The notes beneath the pieces are model-generated. The model did no database searches. It worked only from the letters and a program-made list of their open reading frames with translations, and was not told the DNA's origin. Shown piece after piece: positions 42,211 through 51,819 of a stretch of DNA of 64,000 nt; position 1 is the stretch's first letter, and every line of letters begins with the position of its first letter. The stretch lies in contig NZ_BAFU01000091.1 of the NCBI RefSeq assembly GCF_000308495.1, forward strand, positions 1-64,000, in the 5' to 3' direction. The position numbers were made by a program, and so were the translations under genes. Origin of the DNA: Nocardia brevicatena NBRC 12119. Lineage in GTDB: Bacteria > Actinomycetota > Actinomycetes > Mycobacteriales > Mycobacteriaceae.

Positions 42211-45096
42211 GTGCAGGACACCCGTGCATCCGAGACCGCCGGGCAGGGCTCGGTGAGCAGTGACGACCATGCCGTCGAGGCACCCGCGCACCGGTACACC
42301 GCCGAACTCGCCGGTCGGATCGAGCGCAAATGGCAGCAGCGCTGGAACGAACACGGAACCTTCCACGCACCGAACCCCGTCGGTCCGCTGGCCGGGCAGA
42401 CCCCGCGGGACAAACTGTTCGTGCAGGACATGTTCCCCTACCCGTCCGGCGCCGGACTGCACGTCGGGCATCCGCTGGGCTATATAGCCACCGATGTCTA
42501 CGCCCGCTACCACCGTATGCACGGGCGCAATGTGCTGCACGCCCTGGGCTATGACGCCTTCGGCCTGCCCGCCGAGCAGTACGCGGTACAGACGGGGGCG
42601 CACCCGCGCGATACCACCGCGACCAATATCGCCACCATGCAGCGGCAGCTGGACCGGCTGGGCCTGGGCCACGATCCGCGCCGCTCGTTCTCGACCACCG
42701 ATCCCGAGTACTTCAAGTGGACGCAGTGGATCTTCCTGCGCATCTACAACGCCTGGTACGACCGGGAGGCCGACCGGGCCCGCCCCATCTCCGAACTGGA
42801 AGAGCAATTCGCCTCCGGTGCCCGGCCCGCGCCGGACGGCAAGGACTGGGCGAGTATGTCGGCCGCCGAACGCGGCGCGCTGATCGACTCCTATCGCCTG
42901 GTTTACCAGGCCGATTCGATGGTCAACTGGTGTCCCGGACTGGGTACGGTGCTGTCCAACGAGGAGGTCACCGCCGACGGGCGCAGTGAACGCGGCAACT
43001 TCCCGGTGTTCCGCAAGCGCCTACACCAGTGGATGATGCGCATCACCGCCTACGCCGACCGCCTGATCGACGATCTCGACCGGGTGGACTGGCCGGAGAA
43101 CGTCAAAACCATGCAGCGCAACTGGATCGGGCGCTCGCGCGGTGCCCGGGTGCGGTTCGCCACCGATGCCGGGGACGTGGAGGTGTTCACCACCCGACCG
43201 GACACCCTCTTCGGCGCTACCTACATGGTGCTGGCCCCGGAACACGAACTGGTCGACCGGCTGACCGCCTCCGCCTGGCCGGACGGGGTCGACGCCCGGT
43301 GGACCGGCACCGCTCCCACCCCCGCCGAAGCCGTGGCGGCGTACCGCAGGTCCATCGCCGCCAAATCGGATCTGGAGCGCCAGGAGAACAAGGAGAAGAC
43401 CGGCGTCTTCCTGGGCGGCTATGCCACCAACCCGGTGAACGGCGCCCGGATCCCGATCTTCATCGCCGACTATGTGCTCATCGGCTATGGCACCGGTGCG
43501 ATCATGGCGGTTCCGGGACAGGATCAGCGGGACTGGGATTTCGCGACCGCCTTCGGACTGCCGATCATCCGCACGGTGCAGCCGAGCGAGGGTTTCGACG
43601 GAGAGGCCTATACGGGTGACGGCCCGGCCATCAATTCCGACTACCTCGACGATATGTCCGTCGACGAGGCCAAGGCGACGGTGATCGCCCGCCTGGAAGC
43701 CGACGGGCACGGCGAGGGCACGGTCCAGTACAAACTGCGCGACTGGCTGTTCGCCCGGCAGCGGTACTGGGGTGAACCGTTCCCGATCGTCTACGACTCC
43801 GACGGCGCGCCGCACGCCCTGCCCGAGTCGATGCTGCCGGTGGAACTGCCGGAGATGGACGATTTCGCCCCGGTGACCTTCGACCCGGACGATGCCGACT
43901 CCGAACCGTCGCCGCCGCTGGCCAAGGCCACCGACTGGGTGGAGGTGGAACTGGATCTGGGTGACGGGCCGAAGACCTACCGCCGCGATACCAATGTCAT
44001 GCCCCAGTGGGCGGGCAGCTCCTGGTATCAGCTGCGCTACGCCGACCCCACCAACCCCGACACGTTCTGCGCGAAGGAGAACGAGAGTTACTGGTTGGGC
44101 CCGCGCCCGGCCGAACACGGTGCCGACGATCCGGGCGGTGTGGACCTGTACGTCGGCGGTGTCGAACACGCCGTACTGCATCTGCTGTACGCCCGGTTCT
44201 GGCAGAAGGTGCTCTACGACCTGGGCGATGTGAGCAGCAGCGAACCGTACCGGCGACTGTTCAACCAGGGCTATATCCAGGCCTACGCCTACACCGACGC
44301 GCGCGGGGCGTATGTACCGGCCGCCGAGGTGACCGAGCGGGACGGCAAGTTCTATTGGACCGATCCGTACGGCACCGAGACCGAGGTGGACCAGGAGTAC
44401 GGCAAGATCGGCAAATCGCTGAAGAACGCCATCTCCCCCGACGAGATCTACGACCAGTACGGCGCCGACACCTTCCGCTTCTACGAGATGTCGATGGGTC
44501 CGCTGGACACCTCCCGCGCGTGGTCCACCAAGGACGTCGTCGGCGCGCACCGCTTCCTGCAGCGGGTGTGGCGACTGGCGGTGGACGAGGAGACCGGCGC
44601 GGTGCGGGTCACCGAGGACGCTCCCGGCGAGGGGACACTGCGGCTGCTGCACAAGGCCATCGCCGGGGTCGACGAGGACCTGGCGGCCATGCGCGACAAT
44701 ACCGCGGGCGCCAAACTGATCGAGCTCACCAACCACCTGACCAAGACCTACCCGGACGGCGCGCCGCGCTCGGCCGTGGAACCGGTGATCCTGATGCTGG
44801 CCCCGCTGGCCCCGCATATTGCCGAAGAACTGTGGGCGCGGTTGGGGCACACCGCGTCGCTGGCACACGGTCCGTTCCCGGTGGCCGATCCGGCGCTGCT
44901 GGTGGAGGAGACGGTGGAGTATCCGATCCAGGTGAACGGCAAGGTCCGCAGCCGGATCCAGGTGCATCCCGATGCCGACAAGGCCGCCATCGAAGCCGCC
45001 GCGCTGGCCGATGAGAAGATCGTCGCGCTGCTCGACGGCGCCACCCCGCGCAAACTGATCGTGGTGCCGGGCCGGTTGGTCAATATCGTCGCCTGA
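42211..45096 (+). CDS. leuS: Leucyl-tRNA synthetase
   Basis: A 961-residue class I synthetase charging tRNA-Leu. The HIGH-type motif is in [16 protein letters not shown] (about residues 75-90), the editing CP1 domain occupies roughly 280-500 ([21 protein letters not shown]-like block, here [13 protein letters not shown]), and the KMSKS-type motif is KIGKSLKN near residue 732, the usual actinobacterial variant. A C-terminal [11 protein letters not shown] domain is present. The start is GTG at 42211. The 216-bp upstream region contains GC-rich inverted repeats near 42068-42105, but no recognisable T-box. Confidence 0.97.
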   Translation: MQDTRASETAGQGSVSSDDHAVEAPAHRYTAELAGRIERKWQQRWNEHGTFHAPNPVGPLAGQTPRDKLFVQDMFPYPSGAGLHVGHPLGYIATDVYARYHRMHGRNVLHALGYDAFGLPAEQYAVQTGAHPRDTTATNIATMQRQLDRLGLGHDPRRSFSTTDPEYFKWTQWIFLRIYNAWYDREADRARPISELEEQFASGARPAPDGKDWASMSAAERGALIDSYRLVYQADSMVNWCPGLGTVLSNEEVTADGRSERGNFPVFRKRLHQWMMRITAYADRLIDDLDRVDWPENVKTMQRNWIGRSRGARVRFATDAGDVEVFTTRPDTLFGATYMVLAPEHELVDRLTASAWPDGVDARWTGTAPTPAEAVAAYRRSIAAKSDLERQENKEKTGVFLGGYATNPVNGARIPIFIADYVLIGYGTGAIMAVPGQDQRDWDFATAFGLPIIRTVQPSEGFDGEAYTGDGPAINSDYLDDMSVDEAKATVIARLEADGHGEGTVQYKLRDWLFARQRYWGEPFPIVYDSDGAPHALPESMLPVELPEMDDFAPVTFDPDDADSEPSPPLAKATDWVEVELDLGDGPKTYRRDTNVMPQWAGSSWYQLRYADPTNPDTFCAKENESYWLGPRPAEHGADDPGGVDLYVGGVEHAVLHLLYARFWQKVLYDLGDVSSSEPYRRLFNQGYIQAYAYTDARGAYVPAAEVTERDGKFYWTDPYGTETEVDQEYGKIGKSLKNAISPDEIYDQYGADTFRFYEMSMGPLDTSRAWSTKDVVGAHRFLQRVWRLAVDEETGAVRVTEDAPGEGTLRLLHKAIAGVDEDLAAMRDNTAGAKLIELTNHLTKTYPDGAPRSAVEPVILMLAPLAPHIAEELWARLGHTASLAHGPFPVADPALLVEETVEYPIQVNGKVRSRIQVHPDADKAAIEAAALADEKIVALLDGATPRKLIVVPGRLVNIVA

Positions 45097-45135
45097 GCGG
45101 ATCGTCCCCGGCGCCCGCCGCCGGCGATGACCGGG

Positions 45136-45837
45136 TCAGTAGGGCCGGAGGACGATCTCGGTCGGATGCCCGTCCCGCGGGGTGTCGATGGCATTGCGGA
45201 TGGCGCGGGCGACGGTCTCCGTGGTCAGGAACTCCTCGGGGCGGTACTCCCGTCCTTCACCGGACACGATCGCGCGCTGCATATCGGTGTCGATCCGGCC
45301 GGGGTGGATGGAGGTCACCCGCAGGGCGCGCTCTTCCAGCCGCAGGGCGTCGCCGAACGCGCGCAACCCGAATTTGCTGGCCGCGTAGGAGGCCCAACCC
45401 GCGTTCGCACGCAATCCGGCCCCGGAGTTCACCAGCACCACGTGTCCGCCCGTGGCGCGCAGCGCGGGCAGCAGCAATCGGGTCAGCTCGGCCACCGCGA
45501 CGAGATTGGCTTCCAGGGTGTCGCGCCATTGCCGCGCCGAGGACTCGGCGACGGTGCCCAGGTCGGCGATACCCGCGTTGTGAACCAGCACGTCCAGTCG
45601 CTCGATCGGCACCACCGCCTCGGCGACGGCCGCGTAGTCGGTCAGGTTCACCGGCCACCCGGTGGCTTCGGGCAGTTCGTCGAGGATCGCGGTCAGCGCC
45701 TCGGCCGTCCGGGCGCCCAGCAGCAGGGTGTGGTCGGGTGCGAGTTGCCGGGCGACGGCGGCACCGAGGCCCCGACTCGCCCCCGTGATCAGCGCCAATG
45801 GCCGCCGTGTCGTACCGTCCGAAGTTCCCTGCACCAT
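45136..45837 (-). CDS. SDR family oxidoreductase
   Basis: A 233-residue short-chain dehydrogenase: cofactor motif TGASRGLG, NAG in VLVHNAGIADLG, catalytic Ser in VLVNSGAG and YAASK. ARTAE after beta-2 suggests NADP. The length and lack of extra domains fit a general carbonyl reductase; the substrate is unknown. The start at 45837 is favoured by a TACCGT box 7 nt upstream; the frame open to 45987 is not supported. Confidence 0.88.
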   Translation of the reverse strand: MVQGTSDGTTRRPLALITGASRGLGAAVARQLAPDHTLLLGARTAEALTAILDELPEATGWPVNLTDYAAVAEAVVPIERLDVLVHNAGIADLGTVAESSARQWRDTLEANLVAVAELTRLLLPALRATGGHVVLVNSGAGLRANAGWASYAASKFGLRAFGDALRLEERALRVTSIHPGRIDTDMQRAIVSGEGREYRPEEFLTTETVARAIRNAIDTPRDGHPTEIVLRPY

Positions 45838-45844
45838 ACGAGGG

Positions 45845-45850
45845 ACGGTA
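45845..45850 (-). promoter_or_regulatory. -10 box, likely leaderless transcript of the SDR gene
   Basis: TACCGT on the minus strand, 7 nt before the ATG at 45837. Confidence 0.45.
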
Positions 45851-45961
45851 GCCGACCTCCGTAGTCCACTCGCAATACGGCGCAACCAGCGGGAAACAGC
45901 GCCCTGGTAGAAGTCGACATCACGGCGGAGGCCCCGACCGGTCGACCCGCAGAATGTAGAG

Positions 45962-47302
45962 ATGGCACACCCCGGTTTCACCCCCACCCAGCTCGCCGCC
46001 CGCGCGGCCTATCTCCTGCGGGGTAACGACCTGGGCACCATGACCAGCGCGGCGCCCCGCCTGTATCCGCATATGTGGAGCTGGGACGCGGCGTTCGTGG
46101 CGGTAGGGCTGGCCCCGTTGAGCGTGGAGCGGGCGGTGGTCGAACTCGACACCCTGTTGTCCGCGCAGTGGAAGAACGGGATGATCCCGCACATCGTGTT
46201 CGCCAACGGTGTGGACGGGTATTTTCCCGGCCCGGCCCGGTGGGAGTGCCGCAGACTGGCCGCCAACGCCCCGGACGGCCCCGACACTTCCGGGATCACC
46301 CAACCGCCGGTGCACGCGATCGCCGTCCAACGCATTCTCGACCATTCCCGCCGACACGGCCGCAGCACCCGCGCGGTGGCCGAGGAATTCCTGAACCGAC
46401 GCTGGGCGGATCTGGTGCGCTGGCACCGCTGGCTCGCGCACGCGCGCGACCCCAAGGAGAACGGCCGGATCACCCTGTATCACGGGTGGGAATCGGGTAT
46501 GGACAATTCGCCGCGTTGGGACCGCGCCTACGAGCATGTGATACCCGGTGCGGACCTGCCCGCGTATCGGCGTGAGGACATACTCGTGGTCGCCGACCCC
46601 TCCCAACGGCCCACCGACCGCGAATACGACCGCTACCTGTGGCTGGTGGAGCAGATGCGCCGAGCGTCCTATGACGACGGCCAACTGGCGTCCACCATGA
46701 GCTTCGCCGTGGAAGACGTCTTCGTCACCGCCGTCTTCGCGCTCGCCTGCGAGGTGCTGGCCCAGATCGGCGAGGACTGCCACCAGCCCAAATCCGATAT
46801 CCGGGAGTTGTTCGGCTGGGCGGACCGTTTCCGCGCCGGTGTCATCGCCACCACCGATCCCCGTACGGGCGCGGCACGCGACTACGACACCCGACTGAAC
46901 CGCTGGATCGCCACCGAGACACTGGCCATGTTCGCGCCGCTGCTGTGCGGCGGGTTGAGCCGTGGCGTCGAACGCAATCTGCTGCGGCTGTTCGAGGGGC
47001 CGCGTTTCTGCGGTCATCCCGATCTGCGCTACGCGCTACCGCCGTCGACCTCGCCGGTGTCGAAGGATTTCCGGCCGCGGGAATACTGGCGCGGTCCGAT
47101 ATGGCCGGTGATGAGCTGGCTGTTCTCCTGGGTTTTCGCACACCGCGGCTGGGCCGAGCGGTCGTTTCTGCTGCGGGCGGAGGCGCTGCGACAGGCCGGC
47201 GATGGCAGTTTCGCCGAGTACTACGAGCCGTTCACCGGGGAACCGCTGGGCAGTATGCAGCAATCCTGGACGGCGGCCGCGGTATTGGATTGGCTGGGCT
47301 GA
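45962..47302 (+). CDS. ggh: Glucosylglycerate hydrolase (GH63-type)
   Basis: A 446-residue (alpha/alpha)6-barrel glycosidase that, in mycobacteria, splits the compatible solute glucosylglycerate into glucose and glycerate, for example on recovery from nitrogen starvation. Diagnostic stretches are RLYPHMWSWDAAFVAVGLAP, NGMIPHIVFANGVDGYFPGP, YHGWESGMDNSPRWD (with the likely acid Asp) and SFAEYYEPFTGEPLGS near the end (with the base Glu). The match to the M. hassiacum enzyme is close along the whole length, from memory. Glycerate released could be used by the glycerate kinase at 33.9-35.0 kb. The start is ATG at 45962. Confidence 0.9.
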   Translation: MAHPGFTPTQLAARAAYLLRGNDLGTMTSAAPRLYPHMWSWDAAFVAVGLAPLSVERAVVELDTLLSAQWKNGMIPHIVFANGVDGYFPGPARWECRRLAANAPDGPDTSGITQPPVHAIAVQRILDHSRRHGRSTRAVAEEFLNRRWADLVRWHRWLAHARDPKENGRITLYHGWESGMDNSPRWDRAYEHVIPGADLPAYRREDILVVADPSQRPTDREYDRYLWLVEQMRRASYDDGQLASTMSFAVEDVFVTAVFALACEVLAQIGEDCHQPKSDIRELFGWADRFRAGVIATTDPRTGAARDYDTRLNRWIATETLAMFAPLLCGGLSRGVERNLLRLFEGPRFCGHPDLRYALPPSTSPVSKDFRPREYWRGPIWPVMSWLFSWVFAHRGWAERSFLLRAEALRQAGDGSFAEYYEPFTGEPLGSMQQSWTAAAVLDWLG

Positions 47303-47409
47303 GCCGATATCGTCCGCCGCGGAGGGATCGGACACCGTCGCAGAAACGGCCCGGGCGAAACCTGATATTTCTCCGCTGTGTCTTTCCGGGTCAAATCATT
47401 ACAAATGGC

Positions 47410-47415
47410 TATCGT
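47410..47415 (+). promoter_or_regulatory. -10 box, likely leaderless transcript of the GH25 gene
   Basis: TATCGT, 8 nt before the ATG at 47424. Confidence 0.35.
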
Positions 47416-47423
47416 CGATGGCC

Positions 47424-48164
47424 ATGAATACCGCCCGTTGGAGATCGAGATCGACGATGGTGTCGGCACTGGCATTGGCCGGCGCGCTACTCGCCTTCCC
47501 CGTACCGGCGGCCGCCCAGCCGGCCGGCCCCGATGTCTCGTCCTGGCAGCATATCGACGGCCGGCTGATCGACTGGTTCGCGGTGCGGGCCGCCGGTCAC
47601 CGCTTCGCCATGGTGAAGGCCACCGAGGGCCTCGACTACATCAACCCGTACTTCGTTCCGGACAGTCTGCTGATCCGGGCCGCCGGTGTCGCCCGCGGCA
47701 CCTATCACTACGCGCGTCCGCAGCTGCCGCCCGAACCACAGGCCGCGCTGTACGCGACGGTGGTGCTCGGCCAGAACGGGCCGCTCGATCTGCCACCGGT
47801 CCTCGACCTGGAGCATTCGGGCGGGCTGTCGCCCGCGGCGCTGATCGATTGGACCCAACGCTATCTACGCACGGTCGAGAAACTGACCGGTCGGGTGCCG
47901 ATCATCTACACCTATCCGACCTTCTGGCGCACCGCCATGGCCGACAGCAACCAGTTCCACCGCTATCCGCTGTGGATCGCCGACTATCGCGGCAATCCCG
48001 CCCCCGAGGTCCCCGGCGGCTGGCCGACGTGGACGTTCTGGCAGACCACGGACTCGGGCACCATCCCCGGTGTCCACGGACCCGTCGATCTGAACGTCTA
48101 CAGCGGGGCGCAGGGCGATTTCAACCGGTTCGCCCAGATGTCGGGAGTCACCGGAAGCGGATAG
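47424..48164 (+). CDS. Secreted GH25 muramidase (lysozyme family)
   Basis: A 246-residue exported peptidoglycan hydrolase. A signal peptide (RSTMVSALALAGALLAFPVPAAA) is followed by a single GH25 barrel: GPDVSSWQHIDG with the active-site Asp, FAMVKATEGLDYINPYF, PPVLDLEHSG with the catalytic Glu, and YPLWIADYRGNP. It cleaves the MurNAc-GlcNAc bond. No wall-binding repeats are present. The ATG at 47418 is an alternative start. Confidence 0.9.
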   Translation: MNTARWRSRSTMVSALALAGALLAFPVPAAAQPAGPDVSSWQHIDGRLIDWFAVRAAGHRFAMVKATEGLDYINPYFVPDSLLIRAAGVARGTYHYARPQLPPEPQAALYATVVLGQNGPLDLPPVLDLEHSGGLSPAALIDWTQRYLRTVEKLTGRVPIIYTYPTFWRTAMADSNQFHRYPLWIADYRGNPAPEVPGGWPTWTFWQTTDSGTIPGVHGPVDLNVYSGAQGDFNRFAQMSGVTGSG

Positions 48165-48167
48165 CGC

Positions 48168-48201
48168 GATGCCGGTACCGACACGTGACGGTACCGGCAT
48201 C
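48168..48201. terminator. Bidirectional terminator hairpin
   Basis: GATGCCGGTACC (48168-48179) and GGTACCGGCATC (48190-48201) are perfect 12-bp arms around a 10-nt loop, between the convergent GH25 and phosphatase genes. Confidence 0.75.
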
Positions 48202-48221
48202 AGGGCAGTCCACGGACGGAT

Positions 48222-50267
48222 CTATACGCCGATCCGGCCGCTACCGCTCTTCCACACCGCCACCACCGACGGCCGAGGCTGGGCGGTGCCCCCGTCGGGC
48301 CAGTGCGAGGCGGGTTCGTCGACGGTGGCCCCGTCGGTTTCGCCCGGGTGCTGTACACAGACCAGCACCCGGTCCTCGGTGATCACCGGACCGCAGGTTT
48401 CGCCGCCCGCCGGAACCGTCAGGAACTGTTTGGTCTCCCCGCGCCGGTCGCCGTCGAGGATCACCGCGAAGAGGCCGTCATTGGAGTCCAGCGCATTGCC
48501 GTCGGTGCTGATCCACAGGTTGCCGTAGGGGTCGAACGCCAGGTTGTCCGGGCAGGAGATGGGGCTGACCTTCGCCTTGTCGAATCCGCCGTAGTAGGTG
48601 TCGGCCGCGGCCGGATCGCCGCACACCAGCAGCAGCGACCAGGTGAATTCGGTGCCGGCGTGGTCGTCGACCAGTTCGAGGACCTGGCCGTTCTTGTTCT
48701 CGTTGCGTGGGTTGGCCTCGTCGACAGCGGCCTTGCCCTCGGTGCCGCGCTTGGTGTTGTTGGTCAGCGCCACATACACCTTGCCGGTCTTCGGGTTGGC
48801 CTCGAAGTCCTCGGGCCGGTCCATCTTGGTGGCGCCCACCTTGTCGCCGGCCAGGCGGGTGAGGGCGGCGACCTCCACGGCACTCATCCCCTCCACCAGC
48901 GATTCGGCCCTACCGTCTTCGCCGGTGCGCAGGATCGGAATCCACTCGCCCTTACCGGTGAATCCCTGGTCGGAGGGCACGGCACCGGAGCCGTCGATCC
49001 GGTCGGGGTGATCGCCGGTCAGTTTCGCGACATAGAGGGTGCCCGCGTCCAGGATGGTCAGGTTGTGCCGGCGACCGGCGGCGCCCGTACCGGGCTGGAC
49101 CTTGCGCGACGAAACGAACTTGTACAGGTACTCGAACCGCTCGTCGTCGCCGCTGTAGGCGACCACGGTCCCGTCGTCGGTGATATGGATATTGGCCGAT
49201 TCGTGTTTGAAACGGCCCATCGCGGTGTGTTTGACCGGGACGGATTCCGGATCCCATGGATCGACCTCGACAATCCAGCCGAAACGGTTGGCCTCGTTGG
49301 GCTCGGCGGCGAGGTCGAACCGCTTGTCGAAACGCCCCCAGAGGTGCGGGGCATCGGCCTCGCCGACACCGTAACGGTCCAACCGCTGCGCCACGACCGG
49401 GTCGGCCGCCTCACCCGTGAAGTAGGTGTGGAAGTTCTCCTCGCCGGAGAGCACGGTCCCCCACGGCGTCACACCGCCGGAGCAGTTGGCCATGGTGCCC
49501 AGCACCGTGGTTCCGGTCGGGTCGGCGGAGGTCTTCACCGCATCGCTGCCGGCCGCGGGACCGGTGAGACGGAATTCGCTCGACGCGGTGATACGTCGGT
49601 TGTACTTGCCGAATACCGGGGTGAGTCCGCCGGAACCGGCATGACCCTCGACCTCGACCACGGACAGCCCGTGTGCGGCGACGGCGATCTCGAACTGTTC
49701 GCGGCTCATGGTCTCCGGGCGGAAGCCCGGGAACATGAGCGGTTCGGTGGTGTACTCGTGGTTCACTACCAGCAGATACCGATTGACCTTCCCCTCGATG
49801 GGGAGCAGGGCGGCGAAATCGCAGTTGTAGCCGAACTGCCGCGCCTGCGCCGCCGGGGTCTGTCGGTAGAAGTCGAACTCCGGGACGCCCTCGAACAGCG
49901 GGTCTCCCCAGCGGATCACGACACCCTGTTCGTAGCCGTCCGGTACGACGACGGCGTCCTCGGTGTTGGGGGCCACCGGGGTGAAATCGGTACCGGGTAC
50001 AGGGGCCGAAGACGCCGAACCGCCATCGGCGCCGTCGCCGCAGGCGGCCAGTGCGCTTGCAGCACCGATCGCGAGTACCGCGGCAGCGCCGCCCTTCAGC
50101 ACCCGCCGCCTCGTCAACGAGGCGACGATATCGCCGAAGTAGGCGCCCGACGAGGTGTTGGACACCTCGTGGAAGCAGGCATTACCGCATTTGTAGGCAC
50201 ACGTTATACCGGCACGGGAGGTACCGGTTTCGTGTTTCACGAAGAGAGGGAGAGGTTTCGAGTTCAC
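48222..50267 (-). CDS. PhoX-type (DUF839) phosphatase, Tat-exported
   Basis: A 681-residue beta-propeller phosphatase of the PhoX/DUF839 type, expected to use Fe and Ca to release phosphate outside the cell. Propeller signatures include EENFHTYF, FGWIVEVDPWDPES, MGRFKHESANI, MDRPEDFEANPKTGKVYVALTNN and CPDNLAFDPYGNLWISTDGN. The signal region is a Tat signal (TRRRVLKGG, then a hydrophobic stretch and LAAC lipobox), placed ~50 residues in. Before it lies a conserved-looking Cys element CAYKCGNACFHE. The GTG at 50267 has AGGAG upstream. Repeat locus B lies upstream. Confidence 0.9.
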   Translation of the reverse strand: MNSKPLPLFVKHETGTSRAGITCAYKCGNACFHEVSNTSSGAYFGDIVASLTRRRVLKGGAAAVLAIGAASALAACGDGADGGSASSAPVPGTDFTPVAPNTEDAVVVPDGYEQGVVIRWGDPLFEGVPEFDFYRQTPAAQARQFGYNCDFAALLPIEGKVNRYLLVVNHEYTTEPLMFPGFRPETMSREQFEIAVAAHGLSVVEVEGHAGSGGLTPVFGKYNRRITASSEFRLTGPAAGSDAVKTSADPTGTTVLGTMANCSGGVTPWGTVLSGEENFHTYFTGEAADPVVAQRLDRYGVGEADAPHLWGRFDKRFDLAAEPNEANRFGWIVEVDPWDPESVPVKHTAMGRFKHESANIHITDDGTVVAYSGDDERFEYLYKFVSSRKVQPGTGAAGRRHNLTILDAGTLYVAKLTGDHPDRIDGSGAVPSDQGFTGKGEWIPILRTGEDGRAESLVEGMSAVEVAALTRLAGDKVGATKMDRPEDFEANPKTGKVYVALTNNTKRGTEGKAAVDEANPRNENKNGQVLELVDDHAGTEFTWSLLLVCGDPAAADTYYGGFDKAKVSPISCPDNLAFDPYGNLWISTDGNALDSNDGLFAVILDGDRRGETKQFLTVPAGGETCGPVITEDRVLVCVQHPGETDGATVDEPASHWPDGGTAQPRPSVVAVWKSGSGRIGV

Positions 50268-50393
50268 GACGACTCCTGTTCCGGGCTGAACACCGCACGG
50301 TAGCCCAGCCAGGAGATACCGAGGAGTCACATAGTTGAATTGCCGGCCAACATCGGCCCGCCGGGTCCCGGCCCGATAGCTCTGGACGGTCCG

Positions 50394-50533
50394 AGCGGCC
50401 GGGCTGCGCCTGCGTGGTCACGCTCCGCTACCTCCTCCGGCGCCGACGCTCGGCCGCTGTGCTGTTCGAGCGGCCGAGCTGCGCCTGCGTGGTCACGCTC
50501 CGCTACCTCCTCCGGCGCCGACGCTCGGCCGCT
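50394..50533. repeat. 75-bp repeat family, locus B (two tandem units)
   Basis: Units at 50394-50458 and 50469-50533, nearly identical, joined by the 10-bp linker GTGCTGTTCG. The second unit has perfect 11-bp terminal inverted repeats, AGCGGCCGAGC and GCTCGGCCGCT; the first has one mismatch. The core includes GCGTGGTCACGC and CTACCTCCTCCGGCGCC. The locus occupies most of the gap between the phosphatase start and the His-rich gene. Confidence 0.92.
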
Positions 50534-50561
50534 GTCGCATCGGACCGACACCCGAGTCCGG

Positions 50562-50861
50562 TCAGTGCTCGTCGTAGTGTCCGTCGTGGGGAGCGTGCCG
50601 GTGACCGTCGTGGATGTAGTCGACATGATCACCGTGCGGGACCGCGACATGACCGCAGCCCTCACCGTGGACGTGCTCGTGCGTTCCGCTGTGTTCGGTG
50701 TGCCCGGCGGGCTCGCACTCGTCGAAATGGCCTTCGTGAGCACGATGCAAGTGCCCCTCGTGGACATAGTCCACGTGATCGCCGTGCGGCACGGCCACAT
50801 GCCCGCAGTCCGGACCGTGCACATGATCGTGATCGGTGTGTTGAGCGTGTGCCGACGTCAT
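50562..50861 (-). CDS. His-rich metal-binding protein with internal duplication
   Basis: A 99-residue acidic protein in which about one residue in four is His. Two copies of a ~40-residue unit can be read: HGPDCGHVAVPHGDHVDYVH and HGEGCGHVAVPHGDHVDYIH, each with a Cys-Gly-His and followed by HxGHxH-type repeats. It has no signal peptide. It probably binds zinc or nickel as a store or buffer; that is inferred from composition. The ATG at 50861 has AAGGA upstream. No Zur-like palindrome was recognised in the 163-bp upstream gap. Confidence 0.75.
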   Translation of the reverse strand: MTSAHAQHTDHDHVHGPDCGHVAVPHGDHVDYVHEGHLHRAHEGHFDECEPAGHTEHSGTHEHVHGEGCGHVAVPHGDHVDYIHDGHRHAPHDGHYDEH

Positions 50862-51024
50862 GGCGTTCCTTCTTTCCTCGGATCGGTCAGGTGGAATCAC
50901 ACACAGATCACATTACCAATTGCGCATCAATGCACCGATAGGTCCGGCCCGTCGCCGCCGTGGCCCCGCGCGTACCACCGCGTTCGCTGTGGTCGTGCGC
51001 CGGACCGGCATGCGGATGTGGGCG

Positions 51025-51819
51025 TCAGGCGATACCGCTGACCGGTTCCGGGTTGACTTCATCGCGCCAGGCGAGCGCCGCACGCACCTCGGTCAGATCG
51101 TAGTCCGGGCCGTTGATACCCACCGTGAACAGGGTGGCGCCGGCTGCGAGATAACCGGGCGCGACCTCGGCACCCGGCCAGGCCACCGAACGCTCGATCT
51201 TGTCCGCCGGTGTACCCACCGCGGCGCAGTGTTCGGCGAGCACATTGCTCTTGTGGGTGAACACATCGAGCTCGCCGAAGCTGTGCCAGATATCGGCGTA
51301 TTCGGCCACCAGCCGCAGTGTCTTCTTCTCTCCCCCGCCGCCGATCAGGATGGGGATATGACGGGTCGGTGCCGGGTTCAGCTTCTCCAGCCGGGCGGTG
51401 ATCCGGGGCAGGTACTCCTTCAGCAGGTCCAGCCGGCCGCCCGCGGTACCGAACTCGTAGCCGTACTCGTCGTAATCGCGCTGGAACCAACCCGAGCCGA
51501 TACCGAGAATGAGCCGGCCCCCACTGATGTGGTCGACGGTGCGGGCCATATCGGCCAACAGATCCGGATTGCGGTAGCCACCGCCGGTGACCAGGGCGCC
51601 GATCTCGACCCGTTCGGTCTGCTCGGCGAACGCGCCCAGCATGGTCCAGCATTCGAAATGCGCGCCGTCCGGATCACCGTACAGCGGATAGAAATGATCC
51701 CAGTTGAACACGATGTCCACCCCCGCGTCCTCACACCGCAACACCGCATCGCGGATGAGTCCATAGTCGGGGGCGTGCTGTGGTTGCAGTTGGACACCTA
51801 TACGAACCGGTCGGCTCAT
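51025..51819 (-). CDS. LLM-class F420-dependent oxidoreductase
   Basis: A 264-residue luciferase-like barrel protein. RPVRIGVQLQPQHAPDYGLI opens the barrel; FNWDHFYPLYG, GALVTGGGYRNPDLLADMARTVDHISGGRLILGIGSGWFQRDYDEYG and HIPILIGGGGEKKTLRLVAEYAD are the usual cofactor and TIM-barrel elements of F420-type members. The substrate is unknown. The start at 51819 is chosen because GAGGAG lies 8 nt upstream; ATG 51825 is too close to it. Repeat unit C sits only 25 bp upstream of the start. Confidence 0.87.
   Translation of the reverse strand: MSRPVRIGVQLQPQHAPDYGLIRDAVLRCEDAGVDIVFNWDHFYPLYGDPDGAHFECWTMLGAFAEQTERVEIGALVTGGGYRNPDLLADMARTVDHISGGRLILGIGSGWFQRDYDEYGYEFGTAGGRLDLLKEYLPRITARLEKLNPAPTRHIPILIGGGGEKKTLRLVAEYADIWHSFGELDVFTHKSNVLAEHCAAVGTPADKIERSVAWPGAEVAPGYLAAGATLFTVGINGPDYDLTEVRAALAWRDEVNPEPVSGIA

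Noticed and set aside
44402-44425. KIGKSLKN in place of KMSKS in leuS
   Set aside because: It is the usual actinobacterial variant, not a defect.
43021-44967. 648-codon minus-strand frame opposite leuS
   Set aside because: Antisense shadow of leuS; no family motif and no ribosome site.
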